This document shows, piece by piece, positions 1-22,898 of a DNA stretch of 64,000 nucleotides. The number at the start of each line of letters is the position of its first letter. Within the stretch, counting starts at the first letter, position 1. Made by a program: the position numbers and the translations under genes. Source of the stretch: Anisakis pegreffii (lineage: Eukaryota > Nematoda > Chromadorea > Rhabditida > Anisakidae); NCBI GenBank assembly GCA_035041965.1, contig JAPYMA010000383.1:124001-188000 (forward strand), given 5' to 3'. The notes under the pieces are model-generated. The model saw only the letters and a list, made by a program, of their open reading frames with translations. It did not search any database and was not told where the DNA came from.

Positions 1-90
1 TCGTCAAATATACTAACCCCCGAAGACCTTATAAAAGTCCATAAGCAAAATACCAGCTAAAATGCATCTCACTAAAAAAGAACAATTTCC

Positions 91-9235
<9,145 letters not shown>

Positions 9236-10222
9236 TGTTGGATCGATTTCTCACCACCCTTCAATCAGAGAAATTATTTGTATTCATTGAAAACTTCGCA
9301 TCGATTGAAAACCACTTGAAAATTTTTGAGTATAAACAGTAAATTTTTTGGATTTTAACGCATTTAAAGATAAATTTTGAATTAGCGATTAAATTTTTTG
9401 AATGAACAGTTCATAACATCAGTGATTACATTAAGATATAGTATGTATATGTGGCATATAAAAACCTCGATGAAATTTCAACTGCTGAACGTCAAACGAC
9501 CAAAACAGTCCATGCGTACAAAAATACTTAATCAACGTTTTAATGCGTGACCGTGACTACATGAAGCGTGCAGGTCACGATTATTTGTGTGGATCAGCAA
9601 ATGAGAATCAAATAAACCGTAGAAGGTTCCTCAGCTTGGAAAGCGACTGTTTTTATGTTCACTTGATCTCGGACGAATTCAAGACAAATCATTTATTTTC
9701 GTTGTGCATTCAACAATAACGTAACAACGGATGAATTATTTCTCTGAATTAAACGAATTATTGGTGAGAAATCGATTTTTCTAGCAATGATTAGAATTGG
9801 ATGAAAATGACAAATACATAGTAAATGACTGAGTGACAGAACAGGTGAATTAATCGTAATTAAAGAAACAACAACGCATTACTGAACAACACTACGTATA
9901 ATTAATTCACACTCTCACACCATAACTCAACATGCTGAATCGCTAAAAATTTGCACTCACATCACTCAGCCCAACTCTCCAATCGCTCACTCCTCACAGA
10001 CAATATTGGCACAATCCAATGAAACAGAACATTTCGGAGATTTTCCACATCAAAACAATGCAAATATGCGAGAAAATGTTACATGCCGGGATAATTTAAT
10101 TCAAATCAACCTCAAACCAGATTTTCAATTCGTAAAATTTGTTAGTCTAGTTGAGTGGCAATAATTTGAGTTTTGAAAACTTGTATGACTATCAATAATT
10201 GCTGCTCAAGATCATATAGCAC
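9236..10222. other. intergenic, RABL6 5' flank / methyltransferase 3' flank
   Basis: No coding signal recognised. It separates two same-strand genes by 987 bases and should hold the RABL6 promoter and the 3' UTR of the methyltransferase. Confidence 0.5.
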
Positions 10223-12185
10223 CTACTTCAACGCAAACATATACACATCAAGCATTCCTCGCGGAAAATGAGTCTGTTTTCGACTGTTCAAAATCGTTAA
10301 GCCGGCTCTCCGCAGCAACTCGACGATACGATCTTTTGGTCGAGTCCAGCTGTTGTCCTCAGCATCGAAATCGTATCTGTCTTCAGACGATGATACGTTC
10401 TCTTTCAGCACAATACAGCCACCTTCACGGATACCATCCTACGAAAACTGCTAATCACGATTATTCGAAAAATAGGCTGTTCTTGATTGATAGCACGGGT
10501 TTCGGTAGCAAAATTAGTGTTTAACTTCAACAACAAGATGCCACTTTTTGACAGCTCAAAATTACTGGACGTTTAAGATTTCAAAAACTAAAAACGTCCA
10601 ACTTTTGAAATTTATGAATTCTGAAGTTGGAAATCAAGTGAGGTAGAAAAATGAACAAAAGCCGGGAAAGCAACCTTGCATCGTCGGAAAAATCTCATAA
10701 AGTCTTCATCGGTCAAGTGGCCAGTAACCCACTGAACCCATATCAGATCATAATAGTGCTCCAACGGTTCAAAATCTTGCAGACCACAAACGAACTTTTG
10801 CCCAACTCGTTTGTCGTCAGCGCCGATGTATTTCGATGATTCTCAAAATCCACTTCAAATGAACACTGATATTGTCTATTGGCAATTCAAAAAAATCAGA
10901 ATGATTCTGAACATAACTAATCGTGATTCAACATCAAGAATCAAGTCAAAATTTTTCGATATGTATGGATCGATCATTCGCACGGAGAAGAGCGTTGCAT
11001 TCAGCGATAACAGAAAGCATCACTAATTTTTGTGCTATAACCAACAATTAATTTCGGTTGCTCACTAAGAAAATAGCTGAATAAAAATAAGCCGAGTTAT
11101 CCAAACTACCTGCGATAAAATTCTCAGTAACATCAACCATATCGACAGTTTTGAATATCGGTAATAAGAGATGTTTCGTGATTCGACCAATACCACATCC
11201 ACAGTCAATCGCACGTTCATAATTCATCAAGTAATTCTGACATAAACATAGTCCGAATTAGCTTAAAATGGTGCAGTTTTGATTGAAATACAATATCAAT
11301 ATCAAAGAACTGATCTAAATGATTCGATTAATGTGAACGTGCGTTTCATTTTTTTCGAATCAATGCAGTGCAACCGGATGGTCAGAAATGGCAAATAAAA
11401 ATGAAACCCAAGCCAGAACGGCCTTATCGTACATAAAAAATCTTTCGAGTGGAACGCGAATTTCATTCAATCGATCAGATGAGCGAACGTATTCATTTCG
11501 GATGAAAAGATAAATCGAAAATTTCAAAACCACTGAATCTCCGTAATGCGGCATCGATTCTGAATTTATTTGTTTTCTATGAATTCAAGGACCTTGCGAA
11601 TCTCCTTCCCGCATATTACTTCAAATTCACTTCGTAATTCAGTTCAGAATGAACGGAACGATTGTTTGTAGAAGACGCCAATAAAAATTTGTGGATTATT
11701 CACCTTTGCCTTTAAGTTCGAGATGAATTTTTTCGAATCACTCATATCCGGTAGATGCAAATGAGCGAATCCACCTAACATCCCATCCACGTCACACGAA
11801 ACACTGGCCCAGTAGGCTTCCGCCTACAAAATTAAGAATTCGATCAAAAAAATCGAGCAGTGCAATGTTCTTTATATAATGAATTCAGTCATGCTTCCAA
11901 TCTCAATACAAATACGCTTAAATGCTCATTAATTCAATAAATTCGGCCCTAAGACTAGCGTAAATGTAATTATACCTTCTCATAGACATCGTTCTTCTTA
12001 CTGTCATCTTCATCTACCACTTCCTCATCGGCAACAGTCCTTGACGTCGAAAACATTCTCACATCGATCTCACTGAACTGTCGCGTTCTATGATGAAACT
12101 TCAGACAGGATTGATGCTGTGGATTTGATTTGTTAAAACAGTTCAATCCAATATTGCAAACTCTTGTCAGATTCCTCTTAAGCAT
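10223..12185 (-). CDS. NTMT1: alpha-N-terminal protein methyltransferase (NTMT1/METTL11A family)
   Basis: Five exons (minus): 12185-11976, 11823-11704, 11236-11110, 10841-10675, 10438-10223; 279 residues. Family enzymes use SAM to methylate the alpha-amino group of proteins starting X-Pro-Lys after Met removal. Diagnostic segments: [19 protein letters not shown] motif [18 protein letters not shown] (about 120-136), [38 protein letters not shown] (about 186-200), and the C-terminal RRAGLTI with [10 protein letters not shown]. The human enzyme is 223 residues. The extra length is an N-terminal leader: residues 1-43 are rich in Lys/Arg, Asn and Ser and almost free of acids, then an internal Met (MFSTSRT, residue 44) begins the part that aligns with the family start. 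So either a presequence-like isoform or a start at Met44. Assignment is very sure, start choice is not. Confidence 0.93.
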
Positions 12186-12439
12186 AAAGGAAATTGAATG
12201 TAATTGATGTATTGACTATTGATGAAATGGCCAAATTTTGGAATAAATCACTCGATTTTCATAACATAATGATGGAACTGATGGTACAAAATTATCACTT
12301 AAACCAAACTAGATCGATTTTCTCGAAAATCCAACCTGGGAAATTCACAAGCGAACGTGATACTGTGCCACAACTCCTTTATATATAACATCTGCAGCTG
12401 ACGTGTCTGATGTGTGTAAGATCGCTAGTGTGTTTGATT

Positions 12440-13010
12440 AAATTAACCTTAGAGGTTTTCCTCGGGGAAGGAGAAAAACAAGGTTTTCTTTAAGATGTGT
12501 AATAGTTGTCGAGGAGGGAGAGCAGTCTCCGTGGAAATTAAAGGAGAAAGGTTCATCAGAGAGGAAGAAGAGTCTATCCAAGGGGGAGGAGGATTCCTCG
12601 AGAAAGAGAAGAGAAAAGCTCACCTAGGAGGGAGAAGGGTTCCTCCGAGATGGAGGAAATTTCCTCTTAAGTTCCCCCGTAAGGGAAGAGGGTTTTCTCT
12701 CGAGAGAGGTTACCCCAGGAGAAGAAGAGGTCTCAAATAAGAGAGGATGTTCCCCTGGATCAAAGACGGTGTCTGTGGGATCAGGATCGCTGGGCTGGGA
12801 AAGGATAAAGTGTCTACCCCCAACTAAAAGTAAGCGCACTACTCTCGACCCTGTTAAGGGTAGAGGAGGGTAGAGCGCTTGCCCTCAGTTGATAATAAAC
12901 TGTTTGCCCGAACCGAGGCACCCCCAACCGAGAACGGACACCTTGCCCAGGATGTCCACCCTTAGCTGAGGGCCGAAGTGTCCCCATGGGAAGACACAAC
13001 AAAAATCTCA
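12440..13010. repeat. G/A-rich then C-rich degenerate tandem repeat block
   Basis: Composition differs sharply from the AT-rich surroundings. The left half repeats variants of GAGGNTTCCTCGRGAAAG (near 12452, 12590, 12636, 12688). The right half (12800-12990) repeats a CCC-centred unit about every 20 bases (TGTCTACCCCCAAC, GCTTGCCCTCAGTT, TTTGCCCGAACC, CACCTTGCCCAGG, TCCACCCTTAGC). Open frames across it are low-complexity. Lies between two divergent genes. Confidence 0.55.
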
Positions 13011-15250
13011 ATGGATGAAGTTACTGAGTCTCAGATTCGGCACCACCATTCGTCTCTGCGAAGCAGGTGTACGTTGAAATGAGTAAGGAATGAGTTCGTT
13101 TATTTACGATTTCCGAAAGTGATATTCGCGCCGTAATTAATGAGCAAATTCATCAACATTCCGACATTACTTCATCGAAATTCTACACATCGTTCGACCT
13201 ACTAATCATGCTAATATCTGTAATGAATTAAATCAGATATAACACGATGCTCTAACTGAATCCTATGCCAATTGCGCAATACTCTAAATGTCATCCACGC
13301 TAATCATTGCTCTTACACAGTAAAATCCTTGCACTTCTTCAACCTTTGCAGTTCATAATGAATCTTGCTCAACATCCTCCTCAAATTGAATATCACATCT
13401 GCACTTTTTTTCAACTTCCAATAAACTTTTACCAATAAGGAGGTATCAGAACACTGTTAGAATTCTTGACTATCTCAGTTTCATCTTGTGCTGTAAAATT
13501 ACTCTTTAGTCTGCATTTTGCTTCTTATTTTGAGGTGGTGAGGTACTAATGCTAATTGTAAGATAAAAATTTAGTTGCTCTTATTTAAGAGTGTTGTAGT
13601 GTGACATTCTTTAGTTTTTCGTTGTGCTCTCATAATTGCATCGAACTGAACTGGAAGTAATTCTTCGGTCACCATTTTCTGATTATTTAAGTACGCGTTG
13701 TTTCATTCGTTTTCTAAGCAGAGGAGCAATTTACTCGGATCAGTTTGTTCTCGTCTCCACCACTATATTCACATTTTAACTCTTATATTGACTCACTGCG
13801 AGTGTGGCGTAGTGTTCCATGCAAACATTCGATCTATATTTGAGGTCTGATGTATTGCCTCAGGCCTCTAAAAATCGTCCAACTCATTTTCTTGGAAGAT
13901 TTGTTTCTGTTTTTTATCTGAATGTTTAGAAAGTGAGAGCACATCTTCCGCTGATACTGCGTCAATAATGAGTCTTATATGGGAATTGAACAATTCTTAT
14001 CATCAGTAATGAAACGTTATCACGTTCGTCGAAGATGTCTTAGAAAATCATCTGTAAATGTTTATTGGGTATGATTTTAGACTGCGATAATGGAAGAAGT
14101 GTCATTTCATTCATTTTCTACTATCCCAATCTCATGCTAGCATTCCGACACCCCGCCGCCCTTAATACGATATCGGAGGGGAAATTTTTATTTACGCAGA
14201 AATATGGAAGTTTCTGTACAAATGTGGTGTTTCAGTGATCCGTTGTAACAGAAGGAATCACAGAAAACTTTGAAAATTTTCTTTCGAGATCCGAGAATTG
14301 CTTCGTGTTTTCGGTCAGTCTTTGAATTGACTAAATCGCTTTTATAAGGTGGTCTCATCCAGATTCTGTTGATCACACTCTTTGTTTTATTTATTTCCGT
14401 TTTTTAGGTTTAGATTAGTGTATGTCGTAGAAAAAGTAACAGTTAATGTTTTGATTTTATCCAAAATAGTCTGCTTTAAAGCTTATTTCATATATGCAGT
14501 CGATTCGTTTATTTCATGTCATTGAAAAGGTTTTTAAAAGCAGTCCATCAGTTCTACCCTTACTTCGTTAAAATCCGGGTTCATCCGGTATCCTGTAATT
14601 TCATTACCACTCCAACTCATCTACCATGTTCACGTGCCAAATTATACCCATCGATGGAAGCGAAAAGCCGAATTCATGAATAAAGTGAGCTCAGCGTGAA
14701 CTTGTTTTGCAAGCAAGTCAGCTCTTGGACCAGCTAGTGAGAAAAAATCCCCAATTTTCCGCGAATTTTTTCTCGTACTTCGAACAATGTCTGAATCGAC
14801 AGGCAATAAACACCCGAGAAGAGACAAAACCTAAGTCCGAAGTGATCACTGCCGTACGAATTGTACCAGTCACTAGAGCAACCTGTTCTTACTTGCTCCA
14901 ATTGGTTGCTGTAATGCTCGTAGTGTAATGAATGCTGATTCGTGCTCCAGTGTAATATGTTTCAAGAGTGCTTAACTTTATGATTTACTCCTAGTATATG
15001 GTATTTATAATCGCACTGCAAATCCCTTCAGTGAATTTCGCAAAAACAACGGGCACATTCAAATCAAATTGATGAGACTAAACTAGTCAACGGATTTGAC
15101 AATTTTTATAAGAATTTATTTGATGGTCGTTATTGTTAGGAATACGAATGAATTCAATAATTTCGGCAGCAGTGCGACGTGCGAGATTGATTGAAAAGAA
15201 TCGATGATGCGATTATATTCAGAATTTTTCGGCGCCTATCCGACATTGTA
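13011..15250. other. intergenic, divergent promoter region
   Basis: Between the minus-strand methyltransferase start and the plus-strand carrier start. No homologous coding segment recognised; short frames here look like noise. The carrier frame stays open upstream of its first ATG to about 15191, so a further 5' exon cannot be excluded. Confidence 0.45.
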
Positions 15251-18200
15251 ATGTCGGTGTTTCATCACCATGCAACACCGGATTCACGGCAACGGCACGA
15301 CACCAGCGCTTTGCCGACCACAACAACATCATCTCCGTACGATAGAACACAAACCACCTCGAAAACTTCTCAATCCCCCACTAAGGCTATCCCGCGTAAG
15401 GTGGACGATGCAAAATCTTCGATGGCTTCGGCATCATCTCCTTCACCGTCTTCTGCTTCCGCTACCATCACATCCACCAATTCGACCGTCTCAGAGTCGC
15501 AATCCGAGTCACACTCGCCGCCACAATTAACACCCTTAACAGCATCTAGTACGCCGGTACAGAAACCGATAGAATCAGACCAGAAACCTGATGCCACACT
15601 GAACACTTCCGAGCGACATTCCGTCACTGGAATGAAACTTTTCCCCATTGGTCAGTTATCTCATACATATTTGTCGATCTTTTTTGCTAAAATATCTGCA
15701 AATTTTGTTGCTCACTAGATAGATTGATTTATTTTAGATGAACCAGTTGATCAGCCAAAGGTTGGACCGCATGTGAAGCGTGTTACGCCATTGTTGAAAT
15801 CAACGGCCAAAACGAATGCACCTCTTATTCAAGGCTCAGTTCGAAAGGTTTTTACAGATATTATACTGAGTAGTTTGCATGAGTATCACTAAAAACTATT
15901 TTGTTGAAAGCTGAAAAAGGATAGGCAGATTTCCTCTTTCTTCTGTTGAAAACATTGAATTTGAGGAGACAGCAATAGCGACTCATGCGAATCTGCATGG
16001 TGTATCACCAGAGAAAGAGATGCGCTTGAGGGAACTTTATGAACGACTGGATATGGATAATGATGGCACAATCGATATTCGCGATTTAACAACTGCCCTA
16101 AAACATGAAATGCCACATATTCCGAGTGTTCTTGCTCCGGTTAGTTTTGGCTTTTCCAGCCGAATATTTGTGTCGTTTTGATTAAGTCGGTTTGCTTTGC
16201 CCAACAGTCTTCGACTCTATCTGTCAATTTGAATCTCACATCTTTGCTAACAAACAGTTGGATTGAGATCTCGATCGTTCGAAACTTGCGGTCAGAAACA
16301 TTAAGCTGAAAGATAGAGCTATGATGAGTGTACATATTTTTTCTTCGTACTATTTTTAGAAACTTTTCGAACGGATGAATCAAAATGAGCGAGTGAATTT
16401 CGCAGAGTTTGTGAATTATGTGGTGGAGAAGGAGAAACATCTCGAGACAATTTTCCAAGATCTCGATCAGAATAAAGACGGTTCGTTTCAAAATTTTTAG
16501 TTTTTTTCTCCTCAGTTGAATGAGCATTTTTGCCTCTTATCTTCGGTTTGAATAAAATTCGCAGTGTACATTTTACATTTTAGCATTGAACAGCAATTCA
16601 TTTACTTCATTATTTTTCTTTTGTGGAATGATATTTCAAAGAGCGATGAAAAAGTGCCACTTAAAGGTATTATGTTTGATTGACTGCGGAATAAATTAAA
16701 TTTTTCAAGGTTACATTGATGTTCAAGAAATAAAACATTATTGTGATGATTTGGGTATTCCAATATCTGATAAAAAAGCACAAAGTATTGTTGAAAGGTG
16801 TGTTTTTTCTTCAAATTATTTTGTCCGACATTTATATTTCTTCGAATATTCGTTATTATCATCGCTGATATTATGATTATCCTAATCACTGTCCATGCCG
16901 TTACATCTATCGTTATATGTAATCGCCTTTCCTCGTCACTTCTCGATTCTTTGCCCATTTCTGATCTGTCTCAAACGTGTTTCTTAATCAAAGAGTAATA
17001 CGTTTGCATTTTATTATTGAGCAAAAGAAAAAAATCCGATCGAATATTGAAATAATTTTCGGTAATTCTTGCGTCGAGTCGTAGGTCTGATATTAATTGC
17101 GTTCATTTTCTGCAACAGAAATTGTGTTATTCTTTACCGGAATTTCTGTCGTCTTCAAGCGAAAAACTAGAATTCGTCCCATTGTGAAGCAATTTTTTTC
17201 GATTCTTGTTCAGTTTGCTATCAGAGGTTGTTTAAATAAACTGTTGAAAATTGCATAATGCTTACTCAGTCAAGTTGAATACTCCGAAACATTTTGAAAT
17301 ATTGAATTTTGTCAGGTTTTCTCTTCTATCCGGTCTTCAGTTTTGTCATTGCTGTTGTTACGATGATGACACTTACTCATTCTTATTGCTGTTGCAATAG
17401 TTCTGTTATCGTTGTCAATAGCGTATTCGCTGCGAAGGTTATTGATGTATCGTTGACTGTTGAGAAGAAATAGGTAGTGTGTTTCGGTAAAACTATATTG
17501 ATTCAAATTTTGCATTGTTTATGAAAGTATTGAAAGCAATCAACAGTCAGCATATTTGCATTCATCTCAATAGATTTTTGTCTATCACTGAGTTTTTATA
17601 ATGACGTTTCTAAGGTATACTAAACATACGTACTAAGTTTGATGTACTTTGATTGGTTATTCTATGAAATGAGCAACTTTTCAAATGGATATTTTTAATG
17701 TGAGCGTATGAGTGGTAGTTTTCGCAAAAAAAACTGTAACAAAGGTGGCCGTTTTGGGGAGCGGATTTGAAAAATTTGCAACAGCAGGTCTTTACATGAA
17801 TAGAACGAAATTTTTTGTAGATCGGTATTGGATTTGGGAGGTTATAAGAGGTTATATGTAGTAACAAGTATGCATTATAGATTGGGTTAGGTGAAAGCCG
17901 GCCAGTTCATTAGTGTGTTCCATTTCGTTTAGATTCACTTTCGAAGAAAACTTGTGGATCCATATAACCGTTCAAGTAAAAATGCAGTAGTAGTGATAGA
18001 TTTAAACGAGATCTTCTTATAGCATGAATTTTTCGTTGGTTTATTTGAAGGATACTAAATGCGAATCAACTGAATCAATCGCAGGTAGCTGCCCGTTTAA
18101 GGTGAAAGAATTTCGGAATGTTTAGCCAATTTTGAAACGATCGAATTTCGGTTTACGCACACTGAATACGCATCGTGAATTGGAAAAGAGAAATTCAGAA

Positions 18201-21200
18201 ACACAAGAAAGGTAGAATGGAGAAAGATTGTTCGCAACAAATAAGAGGAATTATTTGAGTTTTAGCGAATTTGGCGAACGTAATCTGATGCGTTGCTTTT
18301 CGGAATTTTGGGCAGGAATCGTAAACGCGTGAATCCTTGTTCTGATTTTAATGCGTAAACCGAAGTTTGACAAGTTTTTCAGTGCTGCTCTTAGTGCGAA
18401 GCAGTGGCACATCATTATTATAAGGCTTCTTGCTTACTTTTAGTATTATTATGGCGTCGCACTTACTGAAGCTAGAGCTAAAACTTCTACTTGAATATGT
18501 TGCATGATTCGGGTTCGATTGCTATCATAACGCTTCACGCGCTGCTCTCACTCTTAACTTCTGAACCAGATTCTGTTCTGTTTTCTAGTGTTAACGATTC
18601 AAGTTCAAAACAATGTACAGTTTGAAACGTTCTGGATTTCGCTGCACATTGATTACACCGTATCTTTCGTTTGAATCAGATCAGATCGCATGCATCTCAA
18701 TACTTTGATCGCTTTCCATGATAATTATTGACTCATTAGCAGACCGTTAAGCCAATTTGACAAATCATTTCAACGCAACGAATTTCTAGAACACTGCTTG
18801 ATGAAAATTCTAGCAATATCAAATCAGCCAAAAAATTTTTTTAAACAAAAATCAGCCGAATAAATTTTTTGCAGATTTGTTGCCGTAGACTGAAATATGT
18901 TTTCTTAGTTTGTTGAAACCAACTGATTTATTTTCCGTTTCATAGAATTTATTTAGTTTATTTGGGTTTAATTTGTAATATTTGCAAGTAACTGTATATT
19001 TCCTTTTTTTTTTGAATGCTCATATCTTTCGTTTCTGTTAGAGATAGTATTCCATCTGTGCTGAATTATGTTTTGATATGATAGCATCTGAATTAGCGAT
19101 GTGCAGCACCATTTGTAAATATGATGGTTCACAGTGATTAGTCGTCTAAAATGAAGCTTCATTTCGCCGCCCTTTCCAGTCGAATGTCTCACAGTCGGAA
19201 ATCGTTTTTTCGAGAATTTCAACGAGGTATTATACCATTGTGAATGTTTGAAGAGTAGGCGACAAATGAAAAAGCACTATAGGGCCGATGTTTTTTCACT
19301 GGATTGTTAATGAAACAATTTGACTAGGGACGATGAAATACTTACACGTTTATATGTAGTGTACTACTCTCGTTGAGACTGCTTCATCGAATGATGGATG
19401 TTGTTTGTTTTTTCATTCATTATGGAAAAACATCAAAAAGCCATAAGAAATCGCGAGCGAAATGAACGTCAGTGCAGCATTGAAAGTAATTGAGCTGTTT
19501 TGTTACACTTCAAATTAACATAGCCATTTGCAGCTGACTCATTCTGTTCATCTTTAATCTATCAGCCAGTTCGCAGTGATCAAATAGCGAATGCGTTCAC
19601 TTGTTTTTTCCTTTCGCTTACCGACGAAATAAACAAACGATTTGTATTTGGCTCAGAAATCCCATCTTTTTTTGAAGCTGGTGATTGAATTTATTGCTAT
19701 CAACAACACGAAAGAAGGTGAATGAAAGGAGTGAAAAACTTTAAGCGCAGTTCAGTAAAATTTATTTTTTTTATCGCCAGTGATGAACTAAGAAACAAGG
19801 ATGCAGCTTTTTCGTAGGGGAGGGGGAGCGGGTGGTAGAGGCGAAGGAATTTGCTTGTTTGGACATGTGTGGATAGCGACACTGAACTGCATTTTCGATG
19901 AAATTACAGCTTTTTGTATGAATTCCAGTTGAAAATTTTGAGACCTTCGATGAAGATGGCTCCATAAGATTCGTATATAAACGTGAATCATTTCCGTATA
20001 AAATTTAAATATCTTTCTGAAAATGTTAAGCATGTTCATGGAAAGGGTAAGCGTACTCATAGGTTATTGTTAAAGTTTTGAAAAATGAAATCCCTTATGT
20101 CTTCCATCATATTCCTAGTGAATGGTAGACAAAATTGTTTGATAACAATGACTGCATGGTTGCTGATACATAACCTAATTGTGATTTGTTCACTTGCATT
20201 TTTAGGTAATGGTATCTTTTTTTCTCTCATCGAATTTAGGAAGACTGAATTTATTTTGAATTTATTCGAAGATATTTGCTTCAACTCTTGTATATGTCAT
20301 TGCCTTTAATCACTAACTATCAAAGCATTAATATAATATCTCGTGTTAATGTTGGTGTTTTGTGAGACAAATGATGTCCCATTGTTTTTTGATTTGTTCT
20401 TCGTTATATTTTGCGTCAGTCTGACTCAGAACTCAGAACTTTGCACATGTTTGTTTGTTTTCTAGAATGGATCAGACGGGTTCGGCGGCTATCGATTTGT
20501 CCGAGTTCCAAGATTTTATGCTCTTCTACCCCAGCTCAGATCCAAAAGATATCGCACGCTTTTGGAAGCACAATCTTGTACGTTGTTGTCTTTGGCATCA
20601 AATGTTTTTCCGTTTTTTTTTTCAATTTTTGGATTTGATTCTATTTCCCTGAATAATCAGTTTAGGTTCACGAAAAGTGAAGAAATGAATTGTTATGAGT
20701 GTGTGATTGTATTAGAATATTAATGGGGAGATGTTAGGTTGTGCCTGAATTTTTTGACATTGAAAACAACTGAAATGGTGAGCAGGAGAGGAGTATGTTT
20801 CAAAACATTTATTGAATTTTTCTGGCAATTCGACTTATTTGCTCAGGTTATCGATATCGGTGAAGATAGTCAAGTCCCGGAGGATTTCACGCAACAAGAA
20901 TTGATAAGCGGTGTTTGGTGGCGGCATCTAGTGGCTGGTGGCATCGCCGGTGCAATGAGTCGCACTTCAACGGCACCTTTGGATCGAATTAAAGTTTACA
21001 TGCAGGTATGTGAATTTGTTCGATATATTCTCTTTTGCACTTCTTGTTGTTGTTGTTCAATTATGGTGAATGTTTTTATGAACTAATGTCAGGTTCACGC
21101 AACACGACAGAATCGTTTGAATCTCTATAAAGCGGTACGATTTCTATTCGAAGAGGGTGGTTTGCGGTCGTTTTGGCGTGGTAATGGTATCAATGTGATC

Positions 21201-22898
21201 AAGATCGCACCCGAGTCTGCAATCAAGTTTATGGCATACGAGCAGGTTGTTTCTTTATCAATTGGACATAATGTGATCATCATCTGTTGGTGTTTTGCTT
21301 GATTCAAATCGAATCAAACGAAAAATTTATGTTTCTTTTTTGTTTTTCTCAGACGAAACGTTTGATACAAACGCTGAAAGACGATCAAAATTTGTGTATT
21401 TACGAACGATTCGCAGCTGGATCATCAGCTGGTGTCATTTCACAAACATTGATTTATCCGATGGAGGTAGGTTTCATCTTCGTTGTTTATTCATGAATCT
21501 GTTTTTGATTTCATTTTCAATACGAAACTAATATATAGCTGCAGTGGTTATTAAATCCATCGAGTTGGTATTGATACTCATTATATCAGAAGTTTATTTG
21601 TTGATACGATGTTCGTAAGACTGCTTTCATTCAGGTGTTGAAAACAAGACTCGCATTGCGACGAACGGGGCAGTTAGATAAAGGTTTATTACATTTTGCG
21701 CATAAAATGTACCAAAAAGAGGGATTAAAGTGCTTTTATAAGGTCAGTTTGCTGTTATATAATACTGATCATTTGACTGTTTTGTTTTTCACTCATTATC
21801 AGAACAGTTGATGATGATGGTAGTGACATGAATAATGTGTTGAATGATGAAAACAAAGGAAGATAAGTTATGCTTTCAGGGCTACGTGCCGAATATGTTG
21901 GGTATAATTCCATATGCGGGTATTGATCTAGCGATCTATGAAACGCTAAAATCATTTTACGTGAATTTTCAAAAAGATGTCACTGAGCCGGGAGTGTTGG
22001 CATTGCTGGCGTGTGGTACATGTAGTAGTACGTGTGGACAACTGGCTAGTTACCCATTGGCGTTGGTTAGAACCAGATTGCAAGCAAGAAGTTGGTGATA
22101 ATTTATTATTCATTTTCGTGATTTAAGCTTAAAATAACTTAATTCTTGCCATTTTAGGGACAAATTCATGTAGTAATGTTGCAATTTTTGGAATTTCTCT
22201 AGCTGCAGTTTATGTTTTTGAACACATTCATATAAATTTTATTCGAGATTCTTATAGTGCAGTATGAATTTACAGTGGAGAATTTCTTTTTTGATTGATA
22301 AATTTATCAATTAATTGTTGTTGTTTGAGAACATAATAGGCACGATTATCAAAATACACCATAAAATAGACTGAATGAATAGAGGTTTGGAAGGGAAAAT
22401 TGATAGTTTGTTTTGTTAGCATCAAAACACAGTTACTGATAACAGTTTACTGTTAAATTGACTCAGCAGAAGGAATTCACAAATATATTAATACAACAGT
22501 TGGTTAAGTGATGAAAATTTAGGTAGTCACTCATCATCGTGATTACTTACTTAGTCCTCATATAAGTACCTGTTTTTTGATTCATTCACCTAACAGTTGC
22601 TCATATTCAGTGGCAGATGCATCCAGTGATCGTCGATTTTTTACGTATTCTATTTGACTGATTTGTGCATTGATTGTCTATAACGCCGACTAGTTTGTTT
22701 TGAATTTCAGTGATCTCCGGTAATTTGCATCAGCCGGATTCGATGCTTGGGCAGTTCCAGTACATACTCAAAAATGAAGGTTTTTTCGGCCTTTACCGCG
22801 GTTTAGCGCCTAATTTTCTGAAAGTTATACCGGCCGTTGGTATAAGTTATGTGGTTTATGAGAATGTCCGGAGACAATTGGGTGCATCAATGACATAA
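15251..22898 (+). CDS. SLC25A24: calcium-binding mitochondrial ATP-Mg/Pi carrier (SCaMC, SLC25A24/25 family)
   Basis: Twelve exons: 15251-15650, 15738-15847, 15966-16139, 16360-16480, 16710-16797, 20466-20577, 20847-21005, 21093-21245, 21353-21466, 21635-21742, 21880-22090, 22711-22898; 645 residues. Family members exchange ATP-Mg for phosphate across the inner mitochondrial membrane when calcium binds the N-terminal domain. Visible: EF-hand 1 [12 protein letters not shown], degenerate EF-hand 2 ([12 protein letters not shown]), canonical EF-hand 3 DQNKDGYIDVQE, degenerate EF-hand 4 ([14 protein letters not shown]), then three carrier repeats with signatures [21 protein letters not shown] and [11 protein letters not shown]. 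An extra Ser/Thr/Pro-rich stretch of about 130 residues precedes the EF-hands and makes it longer than the human proteins. Intron 5 is 3.7 kb. Start at ATG 15251 is the first in frame; the exon 3 acceptor (15966) is the least certain junction. Confidence 0.95.
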
